DNA of 64,000 nucleotides, from the NCBI RefSeq assembly GCF_900604515.1, contig NZ_UWOS01000001.1:372001-436000 (forward strand), in the 5' to 3' direction. Positions 39,260 through 48,041 of this stretch are shown one piece after another. The first letter of the stretch is position 1, and each line of letters begins with the position of its first letter. This DNA is from Arcanobacterium ihumii. GTDB lineage: Bacteria > Actinomycetota > Actinomycetes > Actinomycetales > Actinomycetaceae. The notes under the pieces are model-generated. The model made no database searches. It was not told the DNA's origin and was given only the letters and a program-made list of their open reading frames with translations. Both the position numbers and the translations under genes were made by a program.

Positions 39260-40468
39260 GTGAGCGAAAAAATTACAGCCCGCCGGGTCTCCACCCGCCT
39301 TGGGGCACTTCAAGAGTCAGCAACCCTCGCCGTCGACGCAAAGGCCAAAGCCTTGAAAGCTGAAGGGAAACCGGTTATCGGTTTCGGCGCCGGTGAGCCC
39401 AATTTTCCTACCCCTGATTTCATCGTAGAAGCAGCGGTTGAAGCTGCAAAGGATCCAAAGAACCACAAGTACACCCCCGCAAAGGGTCTGCCTGAGCTCC
39501 GGGATGCGATCGCCGCTAAGACTAAGCGTGATTCCGGCGTCGTTGTGGATCCAAACAACATCATCGTTACCAACGGCGGAAAGCAAGCCGTCTACCAGGC
39601 TTTCTGCTCTATCGTTGACGAAGGTGATGACGTAATCCTCCCCGCTCCATACTGGACCACCTACCCTGAGGTCATTCGTTTGTGTGGAGGAAACCCGATT
39701 GAGATCCTTGCCGGTTCGGACCAAGGCTACAAGGTCACCGTAGCTCAGCTCAACGCCGCGCTAACGCCGGCCACAAAGGCGATGTTGCTTTGCTCTCCGT
39801 CGAATCCCACGGGTGCTGTGTACACCTCAGAAGAGCTCAAAGCCATCGGAACCTGGGCCCTTGAGAACGGCGTTTGGGTTATCACTGACGAGATCTACGA
39901 GCACCTCATTTACGAAGGCAAGCCATCCTATTTGCTCGATGTGGTTCCAGAGCTCGCAGATCAGACCATCGTGGTTAACGGCGTTGCAAAGACCTATGCC
40001 ATGACTGGCTGGCGTGTGGGCTGGATGTTCGGTCCAGCAGACGTTATCAAGGCCGCGTCGAATTTCCAGTCGCACATCACCTCGAACGTCTCAAACGTAT
40101 CCCAACGCGCCGCGTTGGCAGCTATTACCGGTGATCAGAGCGTAGTTGCAGATATGAAGGCAGCTTTCGACCGCCGTCGTAAGAAAATTGTTGAGATGCT
40201 TCGCGAAATCGAAGGTTTCGAAGTTCCTGAGCCAACGGGTGCATTCTACGTCTTCCCAAATGTTCAGGCTGTGCTCGGCAAGGAGATCAATGGTCGCGTC
40301 GCCAATTCAACCTCTGAACTTGCAACTTTGATCCTCGAAGAGGCTGAAGTCGCCGTTGTTCCAGGTGAAGCTTTCGGCGCTCCTGGTTACATTCGGCTCG
40401 GTTATGCTCTTTCCGACGACGATCTGGTTACGGGTATCGAGCGCCTTCAGAAACTGTTCAACGCCTGA
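39260..40468 (+). CDS. aspC: Aspartate-type aminotransferase (class I, PLP-dependent)
   Basis: Transfers an amino group between aspartate (or a related amino acid) and 2-oxoglutarate in the cytoplasm. The 402 residues have the fold-type I motifs [18 protein letters not shown] and [14 protein letters not shown], in which Lys244 should bind pyridoxal phosphate, and a late IRLGYALS Arg. The start is GTG at 39260. Substrate range within the subfamily (aspartate, or others such as prephenate) cannot be fixed by motif. Placement next to secE/nusG is seen in other actinobacteria. Confidence 0.92.
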   Translation: MSEKITARRVSTRLGALQESATLAVDAKAKALKAEGKPVIGFGAGEPNFPTPDFIVEAAVEAAKDPKNHKYTPAKGLPELRDAIAAKTKRDSGVVVDPNNIIVTNGGKQAVYQAFCSIVDEGDDVILPAPYWTTYPEVIRLCGGNPIEILAGSDQGYKVTVAQLNAALTPATKAMLLCSPSNPTGAVYTSEELKAIGTWALENGVWVITDEIYEHLIYEGKPSYLLDVVPELADQTIVVNGVAKTYAMTGWRVGWMFGPADVIKAASNFQSHITSNVSNVSQRAALAAITGDQSVVADMKAAFDRRRKKIVEMLREIEGFEVPEPTGAFYVFPNVQAVLGKEINGRVANSTSELATLILEEAEVAVVPGEAFGAPGYIRLGYALSDDDLVTGIERLQKLFNA

Positions 40469-40487
40469 GCTTAATTAGCTGGAGCGA

Positions 40488-41735
40488 TCAGTAGCCTTCT
40501 TTGTGTAGGCGCTGACCTCGTTCCACCCAACTCTCTGCGATACGGAGGCGGTTTTCCGCCTCCGTATTCCATTGTTTGCGCTGTTTACGAGCTCCAGCCA
40601 CCAAGGAAATAACTACCCCAGCCGCAGACGCACACAAGGCCACCGGATCAACCCTCGAATTCAAGGCTTCAAACCAATCATCCGTAATACGTTCCACCGC
40701 ACGGTACGGTTGTGGCGCGAGGCTCGGCAGAACGGACATATGTGCAAGCAAGCAAGCCCAATCGTGTACCCGGTGACCTGGACTTAATGAGTCAAGGTCA
40801 AGTAGACCCGTCAGTTCCCCAGAGCCTGGGTCCACATAAATATTTGCTTCGTAGAAATCACCGTGGACAGGAACGACCGGTCCAAGATCGGCGTCATGAA
40901 GAAGCTCACGAATATGGGTTGCGACCATGTGGCAGCGGTCTTCATATTCGGGAAGCGCTAAAGCTGCTGCGTGAGCATAGTGTTCACAGCGGTCCACCCA
41001 TGCTGCACGTTTAGGCATTCCAAGCGCCAAATAAGGAAGTGAATCTAAACATTGTTCAAGCGACTGGAGCACCGAGCGTTGTTGTTTTGCTTGCGCAATT
41101 TCAACGCCGGAAAAGAATTTTGATAGCGGAGTCCCTGCAACCGGCGTCATTACAACAAAACCACGTGTTGATTTATAAACCATCGGCGCTGGGATACCGG
41201 CTTTCGTTACCAATTCTAAACGCCGTTCTAAATCAGATTGTTCGCTTTCACGAACAACTTTCCCATAGAGCGCACTGCCCCTTTCACGCTCAATTTTTAC
41301 CACCGCACGGCGAGTTGGACGATAACCCAAAAGCTCTATATCAACTTGCTCTTCTAAAAAATCAGATAGGAGTGCCGGGCTACACGCTAACTTAAGAGCC
41401 GAGAGTTCGGGATCATTTGGGTGTTCCCAAATAGCAACTCGCGTTTCACCGAACCTCAGAATTTTCCCTTGCGCGTCGAAAATCTGATCGTCCTTAATGC
41501 GAGCCGTCGAGGCTACAACGTACATATCGGTGCGTCGTCGATCCTCATTGGCATCGACGATAATCGTGTATCCAACAGATACACCTGCACCCGGACGATG
41601 ATGTACTTGATGGACTGCCCACGAACGCAAAATTCCACGGTCTGCAACTGCTAAGCGCAGCATTTCTCCCGCGCGAGTACCGGTGAGGAGCGCAAGGTCG
41701 CGTCTCTCCCTCAGTGCTCTTTCAGAATTTTGCAT
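40488..41735 (-). CDS. Phosphotransferase of the choline/aminoglycoside kinase fold
   Basis: Predicted small-molecule kinase. The C-terminal half has the APH-type catalytic loop VHGDFYEANIYVD and the metal-binding LLDLDSLSPGH, so catalysis is likely intact. The N-terminal half includes a kinase-like lobe (RRAVVKIERER, with a candidate ATP-binding Lys) and a preceding region of about 110 residues that I do not recognise. Start chosen at ATG 41735, because the upstream alternative at 41759 would begin in the promoter region; the product is 415 residues. The substrate is unknown, and nothing here points to drug resistance. It converges on the aminotransferase gene with only 19 bases between. Confidence 0.8.
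   Translation of the reverse strand: MQNSERALRERRDLALLTGTRAGEMLRLAVADRGILRSWAVHQVHHRPGAGVSVGYTIIVDANEDRRRTDMYVVASTARIKDDQIFDAQGKILRFGETRVAIWEHPNDPELSALKLACSPALLSDFLEEQVDIELLGYRPTRRAVVKIERERGSALYGKVVRESEQSDLERRLELVTKAGIPAPMVYKSTRGFVVMTPVAGTPLSKFFSGVEIAQAKQQRSVLQSLEQCLDSLPYLALGMPKRAAWVDRCEHYAHAAALALPEYEDRCHMVATHIRELLHDADLGPVVPVHGDFYEANIYVDPGSGELTGLLDLDSLSPGHRVHDWACLLAHMSVLPSLAPQPYRAVERITDDWFEALNSRVDPVALCASAAGVVISLVAGARKQRKQWNTEAENRLRIAESWVERGQRLHKEGY
40540..40567 (+). terminator. Hairpin inside the 3' end of the convergent gene, probable aminotransferase terminator
   Basis: ATACGGAGGCGG and CCGCCTCCGTAT form a perfect 12-bp stem around a TTTT loop, 71 bases after the aminotransferase stop. It lies within the last codons of the minus-strand phosphotransferase, so it must satisfy both coding and folding. 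Confidence 0.5.
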
Positions 41736-41851
41736 ACTCTTTTTATATGAAACCTTCACCCTAAATACAAACTCACCACACCCTCTGTGACATTGGGTGC
41801 AGGAAATCGCATCTCTTGGAAAGTTTCAAGATCCGCTGGCAAACTAGGTAC

Positions 41852-42889
41852 ATGCGAGATCTCCAAGCTCTTCCTAAAGCTCACCTTCATCTTCACTTCA
41901 CCGGCTCGATGCGGGTGTCTACTTTGAAAGATATGGCCCAGGAACAGGGAATCCGCCTTCCTGAAAATCTCACTGACAATACCGCGTTGCAAGTACCCGC
42001 TGATCAACGTGGCTGGTTTCGTTTCCAACGTGCTTACGACGCTGCCCGAAAAGTTGTTCGCTCTGAAGAAGCTATGCGCCGCATCGTACATGAAGCCGCT
42101 GAAGACGAAGCTCGCGAAGGTTCGCGTCGCCTCGAAATTCAGATTGATCCGACGTCGTATGCACCTTTCGTTGGCGGAATAACCCCCGCTCTCGAAATAG
42201 TTTTGGACGAAGCCACCCACGCCTCGCGAGATACAGGCGTACAGGTGGCAATCGTCGTCGCCGCCTCGCGATTAAAGCATCCTTTAGACGCACGGATCTT
42301 GGCTCGTCTTGCAGCGCAGCATGCCGGCGAAGGAGCAGGGAAGGTTGTTGGATTTGGCCTTTCTAACGATGAAAGACGCGGTAACACTCCTGAGTGGGCA
42401 GGCGCTTTTGAGATTGCACGAAAGGCCGGTCTAGCTGCAGTTCCTCATGGCGGTGAATTACTTGGTCCGTCGCATATTCGGGACATCGTCACGGCGCTCA
42501 AACCGCACCGCCTCGGGCATGGTGTGCGATCTGCGGAAGACCCTCGATTACTCGAGTATATTGTAGACCACGGTATTGCACTGGAAGTTTGCCCTGCTTC
42601 GAACGTTCAACTAGGCGTTTACAACTCGCTGGGAGATATTCCCCTTCGCACCCTCATTCAAGCAGGTGCGAAGATCGCTCTTGGCGCCGACGATCCTCTC
42701 TTGTTCCTCTCGAGACTCACTGACCAGTACGAGAACGCTCGAAAACTCGGTCTTACCGATCAAGAAATTGCACAGTTAGCGCACTCGTCCATCGATGCTT
42801 CGCTCGCTTCGCCAACCGACAAGTTTCGCTGGCACGCGGAGGTTAACGCATGGATCGCCCAACCAGATCCCGACGAGGAAATTAGATAG
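41852..42889 (+). CDS. add: Adenosine deaminase family protein
   Basis: Hydrolytic deaminase of adenosine or a related purine, in the cytoplasm. From ATG 41852 the protein has 345 residues and begins MRDLQALPKAHLHLHFTGSM, with the zinc ligands HLH at 11-13. PHGGELLGP supplies a His and the catalytic Glu, HRLGHGVR the next His, and LGADDPLLF the Asp pair. These are the complete metal and catalytic set. An upstream ATG at 41816 would add 12 residues without family resemblance. The 3' end overlaps the end of murB by 8 bases on the opposite strand. Confidence 0.92.
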   Translation: MRDLQALPKAHLHLHFTGSMRVSTLKDMAQEQGIRLPENLTDNTALQVPADQRGWFRFQRAYDAARKVVRSEEAMRRIVHEAAEDEAREGSRRLEIQIDPTSYAPFVGGITPALEIVLDEATHASRDTGVQVAIVVAASRLKHPLDARILARLAAQHAGEGAGKVVGFGLSNDERRGNTPEWAGAFEIARKAGLAAVPHGGELLGPSHIRDIVTALKPHRLGHGVRSAEDPRLLEYIVDHGIALEVCPASNVQLGVYNSLGDIPLRTLIQAGAKIALGADDPLLFLSRLTDQYENARKLGLTDQEIAQLAHSSIDASLASPTDKFRWHAEVNAWIAQPDPDEEIR

Positions 42890-44057
42890 TTACGCCTACA
42901 AGCACTGGTTCAGGTACAAGCGTGACACCAAATTGGTCAAGAACGCCATCACGAATCGTTTGCGCTAGGCGAACGATTTCCTCCGATGTTGCTCCTCCCC
43001 TATTTGTTAACGCAAGTGAATGTTTGGTGGATACAGCCGCATTTCCCGGCAGGCCAAAGCCTGGTTTGAAACCTGCACGGTCAATGAGCCAAGCAGCAGA
43101 GGTCTTGATTTGCCCTGCTATTTGAGGTGCGGCAGCTCCTATTTGATCCACTGACGTAGACTGAGAGACTCCGTATCGCGGAGCATCTTCCGGCAAACTT
43201 TCAGCCTGCTCTTCGCTGAGAATTGGATTTGTAAAGAATGAACCGAGTGAGTAGGTGTCTCTATCTTGCAGGTCGAGGACCATACCTTTTCCACCTCGAA
43301 GCTTAAGAACCGCACCCCGAACATCCCTCGAGGGGACTCGTTCGCCTGGATTTATATCAAGCGTATTAGCAAGTTGAGCATAGCGAACCGGTTCAGAGAG
43401 AGTTGCTCTACGTAGGTGGAAAAGCACGTCAAGCACAATCCAGCGTGGAGATGGACCCCACGGTCCTTCAACCATCGAAGCCTTAAGAATCGAAGAACGG
43501 TATCCGAAATTAAGATCAGAGGCAAAGAAAGTGCGCACTGTTTTCGTTTTACGGTCGAACGTACGAACGGAAGCAATTGACGCTGCTACTTCTTGACCGT
43601 AGGCACCGATATTCTGCACTGGGGCGGCCCCTACGGTACCTGGAATACCCGAGAGCGCTTCTAGGCCCATCCAGCCATGTTCAATGGCGTATACGACGAC
43701 TTCATCCCATGAGGTTCCTGCCGAAACGCGCATCTGAGCACCGCCGCAAGAATCTTCGGCAATGGTTTCGATGTTGGATCGTGCATCATGAATAACCGTT
43801 CCTAGGAAATCAGCGTCCGAAGCAAGGATGTTCGATCCGCCACCGAGCACCAAAAGTTTTTGTGATTCTTCGTCAAAGGTTTCAATAGCAGAGATGAAAT
43901 CCTCTTCCGAAGAAACATTTTCAAATTGCTGAACTTTGCCCCCGACTCCGATAGTGGTCATTTGAGAAAGCCGAGTGGCATTGGGAGACAGCCGAGTAGA
44001 CAGGACTGGTGCTTGGGTGCTGGTTGGCTCTGATGGCTCTGGAATCGAACAAGTCAT
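42882..44057 (-). CDS. murB: UDP-N-acetylenolpyruvoylglucosamine reductase
   Basis: FAD- and NADPH-dependent reductase that makes UDP-N-acetylmuramate for peptidoglycan. The 391 residues have a 20-residue leader, then LSQMTTIGVGGKVQQF, the FAD-binding LVLGGGSNILASD, GLEALSGIPGTVGAAPVQNIGAYG, and the C-terminal substrate domain with SLGSFFTNPIL (Ser/catalytic region). This longer form is usual in actinobacteria. It lies downstream of rpmG behind a terminator. Confidence 0.96.
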   Translation of the reverse strand: MTCSIPEPSEPTSTQAPVLSTRLSPNATRLSQMTTIGVGGKVQQFENVSSEEDFISAIETFDEESQKLLVLGGGSNILASDADFLGTVIHDARSNIETIAEDSCGGAQMRVSAGTSWDEVVVYAIEHGWMGLEALSGIPGTVGAAPVQNIGAYGQEVAASIASVRTFDRKTKTVRTFFASDLNFGYRSSILKASMVEGPWGPSPRWIVLDVLFHLRRATLSEPVRYAQLANTLDINPGERVPSRDVRGAVLKLRGGKGMVLDLQDRDTYSLGSFFTNPILSEEQAESLPEDAPRYGVSQSTSVDQIGAAAPQIAGQIKTSAAWLIDRAGFKPGFGLPGNAAVSTKHSLALTNRGGATSEEIVRLAQTIRDGVLDQFGVTLVPEPVLVGVTI

Positions 44058-44083
44058 ACTTCAACCTTAATGATCGGCTAGCA

Positions 44084-44115
44084 AAAAAGAAAACCTCCGA
44101 CGATGCGGAGGTTTT
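44084..44115 (-). terminator. Terminator after rpmG
   Basis: AAAACCTCCG pairs with CGGAGGTTTT around a 6-base loop and is followed by CTTTTTTGC on the minus strand. It is a typical Rho-independent terminator between rpmG and murB. Confidence 0.9.
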
Positions 44116-44160
44116 AATGCTCTGTTTTGAGCGATGCTCACCTTAAGAGCTGAGAACCGA

Positions 44161-44331
44161 TCAACGGGTCTCGCGATGCGCCTGGTTCTTATTGCAACGA
44201 GGGCAGTACTTGTTCAGTTCGAGACGATCCGGCGTGTTACGACGGTTCTTCTTGGTGATGTAGTTTCGCTCCTTGCAAACCTCGCAGGCGAGGGTGATCT
44301 TAGGGCGAACGTCTTGAGACTTGCTAGCCAC
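44161..44331 (-). CDS. rpmG: 50S ribosomal protein L33 (zinc-binding form)
   Basis: Small large-subunit protein near the E site. The 56 residues start with GTG and read (M)[20 protein letters not shown], with [16 protein letters not shown] at the end. Four cysteines at 16, 19, 43 and 46 give the zinc-ribbon form; many actinobacteria also keep a cysteine-free copy for zinc limitation. It follows tRNA-Met by about 55 bases in a tRNA-rpmG unit common in the phylum. Confidence 0.96.
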   Translation of the reverse strand: MASKSQDVRPKITLACEVCKERNYITKKNRRNTPDRLELNKYCPRCNKNQAHRETR

Positions 44332-44387
44332 GGTTGTTTCCTCACGTTCGGTTTGATTGGAGAAGCGGGTGCTTCTATTGCCTATAG

Positions 44388-44461
44388 TAGCGGGGGCGGG
44401 GTTTGAACCCGCGACCTCACGATTATGAGTCGTGCGCTCTGACCAACTGAGCTACCCCGCC
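44388..44461 (-). tRNA. tRNA-Met (CAT)
   Basis: A 74-base cloverleaf beginning GGCGGGGTAGCTCAGTTGG. The anticodon loop is CTCATAA, so the anticodon is CAT. The acceptor pairs fully (first pair G-U), and the D stem GCTC is elongator-like rather than initiator-like. Tilt toward elongator tRNA-Met is by eye; a CAT tRNA modified to read isoleucine is the alternative. No encoded CCA. Confidence 0.95.
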
Positions 44462-44496
44462 TCACTTCATTATTTAATAACTTAAACAATGAATCG

Positions 44497-44569
44497 AGCC
44501 CCGAAAGGGAATCGAACCCTTGACCTTCTCCTTACCATGGAGACGCTCTGCCGACTGAGCTATCGGGGC
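44497..44569 (-). tRNA. tRNA-Thr (GGT)
   Basis: A 73-base cloverleaf beginning GCCCCGATAGCTCAGTCGG, with acceptor GCCCCGA/TCGGGGC, anticodon stem TCTCC/GGAGA and anticodon loop ATGGTAA, giving anticodon GGT. No CCA is encoded. It lies 35 bases upstream of tRNA-Met in the same unit. Confidence 0.96.
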
Positions 44570-44680
44570 AACGCTGGATAGCTTACCAAATCTCTCAGGT
44601 AATCTACCAACTTAATAACCAGATAAACACGGTGAACAAGATCACCAAATCTATCCGATCTGATCGATAAACGATCTCGG

Positions 44681-44761
44681 TGGCGGGTGAGGGATTCGAA
44701 CCCCCGAACCCGAAGGAGATGATTTACAGTCACCTGCATTTGGCCACTCTGCAAACCCGCC
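44681..44761 (-). tRNA. tRNA-Tyr (GTA)
   Basis: An 81-base class II tRNA beginning GGCGGGTTTGCAGAGTGG, with anticodon loop CTGTAAA (anticodon GTA) and a long variable arm (CTCCTTCGGGTTC region). The acceptor GGCGGGT/ACCCGCC pairs perfectly. It is the first gene of the tRNA-Tyr/Thr/Met-rpmG unit. No CCA is encoded. Confidence 0.96.
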
Positions 44762-44799
44762 ATCGTGTTTAGTTTTTTAAACCTCGCACGTCAAAGAAG

Positions 44800-44828
44800 A
44801 TTAGCAGTTAGGGTGGGTATCCTGTCAA
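44800..44828 (-). promoter_or_regulatory. Promoter of the tRNA-Tyr/Thr/Met-rpmG unit
   Basis: A perfect -35 TTGACA (44828-44823) and GCTAAT (44805-44800) are spaced by 17 bases on the minus strand, about 40 bases before tRNA-Tyr. Confidence 0.65.
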
Positions 44829-44945
44829 ACCAATTAGCATTATTGGGCATGAAGTGCTGGTCACATTTCTGACTATGAGTGTATATACGATTCGATTCAA
44901 TACCCTATAAGCTGTATACATACCGAAAAGGAAGGGAGCCATTCA

Positions 44946-45440
44946 ATGGCAGATTCATCATTCGATATTGTTTCCAAACTCGACCGCCAAGAAGTTGATA
45001 ACGCAGTCAACCAGGCAGCAAAAGAGATTAGCCAACGTTATGATTTCAAGAACGTCGGGGCCTCAGTTGAACTCTCTGGCGAGAGTATCACTATGATCGC
45101 TAACTCCCCTGAGCGAGTTCTTGCCGTGTGGGACGTCCTACAATCGAAACTGATTCGCCGTGGACTTTCACTGAAGCAGGTCGATGTTGGCGACGCCGAA
45201 CCTAAGGCCTCTGGTAAGGAGTACCGTCTTGTTGGGTCGCTTAAAGAAGGGATCGACCAAGAGAACGCCAAGAAGATCACCAAGATCATCCGCGATGAGG
45301 GACCAAAGGGCGTTAAATCACAAATCCAGGGCGACGAAGTACGAGTTTCTTCAAAGTCTCGAGATGCCCTGCAAGACGTCATTTCTTTGCTCAAGAGCTC
45401 AAAACTCGATGTTGCTCTTCAGTTCGTCAACTACCGTTAA
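44946..45440 (+). CDS. yajQ: YajQ family nucleotide-binding protein
   Basis: YajQ proteins are small cytoplasmic proteins with two RNP-like domains. Some bind cyclic di-GMP and act with transcription factors, but the role in actinobacteria is not known. The 164 residues begin [24 protein letters not shown] and contain ISQRYDFKN and [27 protein letters not shown], which are family signatures. AAGGAAGGGAG lies a few bases before the ATG. It is a single-gene unit that converges on fprA. Confidence 0.95.
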   Translation: MADSSFDIVSKLDRQEVDNAVNQAAKEISQRYDFKNVGASVELSGESITMIANSPERVLAVWDVLQSKLIRRGLSLKQVDVGDAEPKASGKEYRLVGSLKEGIDQENAKKITKIIRDEGPKGVKSQIQGDEVRVSSKSRDALQDVISLLKSSKLDVALQFVNYR

Positions 45441-45477
45441 TTCATCAATTCACTAGCTAGTTGACAGCTACTGATAC

Positions 45478-45518
45478 GGGTGGGGTGTGATGATATTAGT
45501 TATCATCACACCCCACCC
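45478..45518. terminator. Shared terminator between yajQ and fprA
   Basis: GGGTGGGGTGTGATGAT and its complement form a perfect 17-bp stem with a 7-base loop, extended by a partly paired GATA/ATATC. It lies between two convergent genes and could stop both. U tracts are absent. Confidence 0.75.
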
Positions 45519-45573
45519 ATATCAGCTTCCGTTACCGATAATCAACAGGCTTGACGGAAATGAATTTACCTAA

Positions 45574-46956
45574 TCAATAAAGCTTCCCATCGTGTTCTTC
45601 ACCACGCGAAACAGCAGTCATCGTCTCACGCTCAACAACCTTGATACGCTCACGCCCAGCTGGTTCACCAAGCGACTTTTCATAGGCTTCTAGGAGTTCC
45701 CACCCCTGCCAAGTTGTGTAGCGGACATTTCGACTTTCAAGAACTGCTTGAGTTGCCTCCCAGCCAAGATCTTCAGTCGTAGCATGGAGAAGACCAGCTT
45801 CATAATCCGCTACCAAATTCCCTATGGTTTCTTGAGCATCAGACTTAGTTGAGCCGATAAGGCCAACCGGGCCACGTTTAATCCAACCGGTGGCGTACAT
45901 GCCGTTCACTACGCCAGTTTCATCAATGACGCGGCCTCCTACATTTGGAACAACTCCACGAATGTCGTCGAACGGTGCTCCTGGGATCGGGGAGGAAAAA
46001 TAGCCTACCGCACGATAGACAGCTTGAACCGGGTAATCAATAAACTCACCCGTCCGAGCGGTAGTGCCATCCCCTTTAAGGGCGTTACGAGCCATGCGAA
46101 TACCTTCGACGTGTTCTGCACCAAGCACTTCCGCAGGTTCTTGCAACATATGCAGGTGGATACGACGCGAAGCAGTCTTCTCCTCTTCTTGATCAAAGAG
46201 GTAGTCAGTCAAGATATTTACTACCTGGCGCGTCATCTTCGATTCTGCAACAGCACTCTCCGAAGCCTCGTCATAATCGTAGTCTTCTTCATAAACAATA
46301 ATGTCTACATCCGGCACTTCACCCAGCTCACGCAATTCCATAGGAGAGAACTTCACCTGCGCAGGGCCTCGGCGGCCAAATACGTGAACATCTGTAACTG
46401 GTGACTGACGCAAGCCTTCTTCAACATTTTGTGGAATTTCAGTGCTCATCAAGTCATCTGGATGCTTCGCCAAAATACGCGCAACATCTAAGGCAACGTT
46501 TCCAACTCCAATAACCGCAACCTCTTTAGCGTTCAATGGCCACGTACGCGGGTAATCAGGATGTCCGTCATACCAAGAAACAAAATCTGCAGCACCATAA
46601 ACTTCAGGCAAATCTGAACCAGGGATATTAAAAGGTCGATCGCGATCAGCGCCGGTAGCGATAATAATTGCGTCGTAGTGCTCATGGAGTTCATCGAATG
46701 TTACGTCTTTACCGATTTCTACATTACCGACGAGTCGAATATCACCACGCTGCAAAACGTTGTACAACGCCTTAATAATCTGCTTAATACGCGGGTGATC
46801 AGGAGCAACTCCATAGCGAACTAACCCATATGGTGCCGGGAGTCTTTCATATAGATCAATCTGAACATCGACGTCGGACTTCGACAAAATATCGGAAGCA
46901 TAGATTCCTGCTGGACCAGCTCCGATAACGGCTACTTGTAGCGGACGATTACTCAC
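45574..46956 (-). CDS. fprA: Ferredoxin/adrenodoxin-type NADP reductase, FprA family
   Basis: Flavoenzyme that moves electrons between NADPH and ferredoxins. The 460 residues begin with the FAD-binding VAVIGAGPAGIYASDIL (GAGPAG at 12-17), and the NADPH-binding VAVIGVGNVALDVARIL follows near residue 148. YPVQAVYRAVGYFSSPIPG and GMYATGWIKRGPVGLIGSTKSDA are typical of the adrenodoxin reductase-like FprA of mycobacteria. The gene appears monocistronic, between two strong hairpins. Confidence 0.95.
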   Translation of the reverse strand: MSNRPLQVAVIGAGPAGIYASDILSKSDVDVQIDLYERLPAPYGLVRYGVAPDHPRIKQIIKALYNVLQRGDIRLVGNVEIGKDVTFDELHEHYDAIIIATGADRDRPFNIPGSDLPEVYGAADFVSWYDGHPDYPRTWPLNAKEVAVIGVGNVALDVARILAKHPDDLMSTEIPQNVEEGLRQSPVTDVHVFGRRGPAQVKFSPMELRELGEVPDVDIIVYEEDYDYDEASESAVAESKMTRQVVNILTDYLFDQEEEKTASRRIHLHMLQEPAEVLGAEHVEGIRMARNALKGDGTTARTGEFIDYPVQAVYRAVGYFSSPIPGAPFDDIRGVVPNVGGRVIDETGVVNGMYATGWIKRGPVGLIGSTKSDAQETIGNLVADYEAGLLHATTEDLGWEATQAVLESRNVRYTTWQGWELLEAYEKSLGEPAGRERIKVVERETMTAVSRGEEHDGKLY

Positions 46957-47026
46957 AAAAACCTCTTCCTAGAATTATGGTCTGTGTAAATCGTACTAGC
47001 TCCGCGAATTTCGCCATAGATTAGTT

Positions 47027-47068
47027 AAGAGTGGGTGACCAATTCGTCAAAATTGGTCACCCACTCTT
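47027..47068 (-). terminator. Terminator after hpf
   Basis: AAGAGTGGGTGACCAATT and its complement form a perfect 18-bp stem with a 6-base loop, about 75 bases after the hpf stop. The U tract is weak. Confidence 0.75.
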
Positions 47069-47141
47069 CGTCATATGCGGTTGACGATTTACGTCAAATA
47101 AGTGCTACAACGGTTTGTTGACGCTAGATTCTTATTGCATT

Positions 47142-47807
47142 TTAAGAAGCTACGGACTCTCCAAAGTCGGAGGTCTTTGCATCGAGACGAATAATTCCAT
47201 AGGTCCATCCGTGACGACGATATGCCGCACATGGTTGGAGTGTTTCAGAATCAATAAAGAGATAGAACGGATGCCCGACCAACTCCATCTCATAGAGCGC
47301 TTGGTCCACCGTCATTGGTTCAGCTTCGTATAGCTTCTGACGAAGAGTTACCGGCGAATCCCCTAGTTGTGTTTCTACCGCCTTACCCGGTTCGGTTGGA
47401 ATCGTCTTTTCCTCAGTCTCAACTTGTCCTTCTTGCTTGAGACTATGTAACAAAGCTTCAATATCTAGATGCTCGGGTTCATGCTCCCACTTGCCTCCCT
47501 TGTGGTGGCTCTTTTGGCGCTCATGTGCGCGTCGTAACTGCTCAACGAGTTTCTGTGTAGCAAGATCAAGTGCTCCATAGCGATCTGAAGCAGCAGCTTC
47601 AGCTCTAACTACTGGACCTTTATCTCGAACCGTAATTTCGATCTTCTCAGAAATTTCGGCCTGAGCCGGGTTAGATTCGTGGGTAACTTCTACATCAACG
47701 CGCTGCGCACGCGGTGCGAATAGCTCAATCTTTGCCAGCTTTTCTTGAACATGAGCACGGAACTTGTCTGAAACCTCAGTGTTTCGACCTTTAACTACAA
47801 ATTCCAC
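47142..47807 (-). CDS. hpf: Ribosome hibernation promoting factor, long form
   Basis: Binds the 30S decoding centre and pairs ribosomes into inactive 100S dimers in stationary phase or stress. The 221 residues carry the N-terminal S30AE domain (MEFVVKGRNTEVSDKFRAHVQEK, about residues 1-100), a linker, and the C-terminal dimerisation domain (MTVDQALYEMELVGHPFYLFIDSE...YRRHGWTYGIIRL). This makes it the long HPF of Gram-positive bacteria. Upstream are 234 bases without a gene that include a TATAGT -10-like box and two short hairpins (GCGGGA/TCCCGC, TCACC/GGTGA) in the leader. Confidence 0.96.
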   Translation of the reverse strand: MEFVVKGRNTEVSDKFRAHVQEKLAKIELFAPRAQRVDVEVTHESNPAQAEISEKIEITVRDKGPVVRAEAAASDRYGALDLATQKLVEQLRRAHERQKSHHKGGKWEHEPEHLDIEALLHSLKQEGQVETEEKTIPTEPGKAVETQLGDSPVTLRQKLYEAEPMTVDQALYEMELVGHPFYLFIDSETLQPCAAYRRHGWTYGIIRLDAKTSDFGESVAS

Positions 47808-48041
47808 GACGACCTCCTGATTGGCCTATCTAGGTGCGGGAAACTCCCGCGGAATAAGGGAAAACTCACCACATAGGTGAGCGATGAATCGAGCATCACC
47901 CCCTAAACCCTCTAGACCTCAGAGTGCAAACCACATCGGATCTGCACCAGCCTCAAGCTGGAATATATCCTGCCTGTTCACGACTTCGGTGTATTAACTT
48001 TGAGTACCTCAACTATACCTGATTTTTTGCTGACATGTGAC

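Noticed and set aside
47808-48041. Possible riboswitch in the hpf leader
   Set aside because: Only two short simple hairpins are visible, with no match to a riboswitch core that I know.
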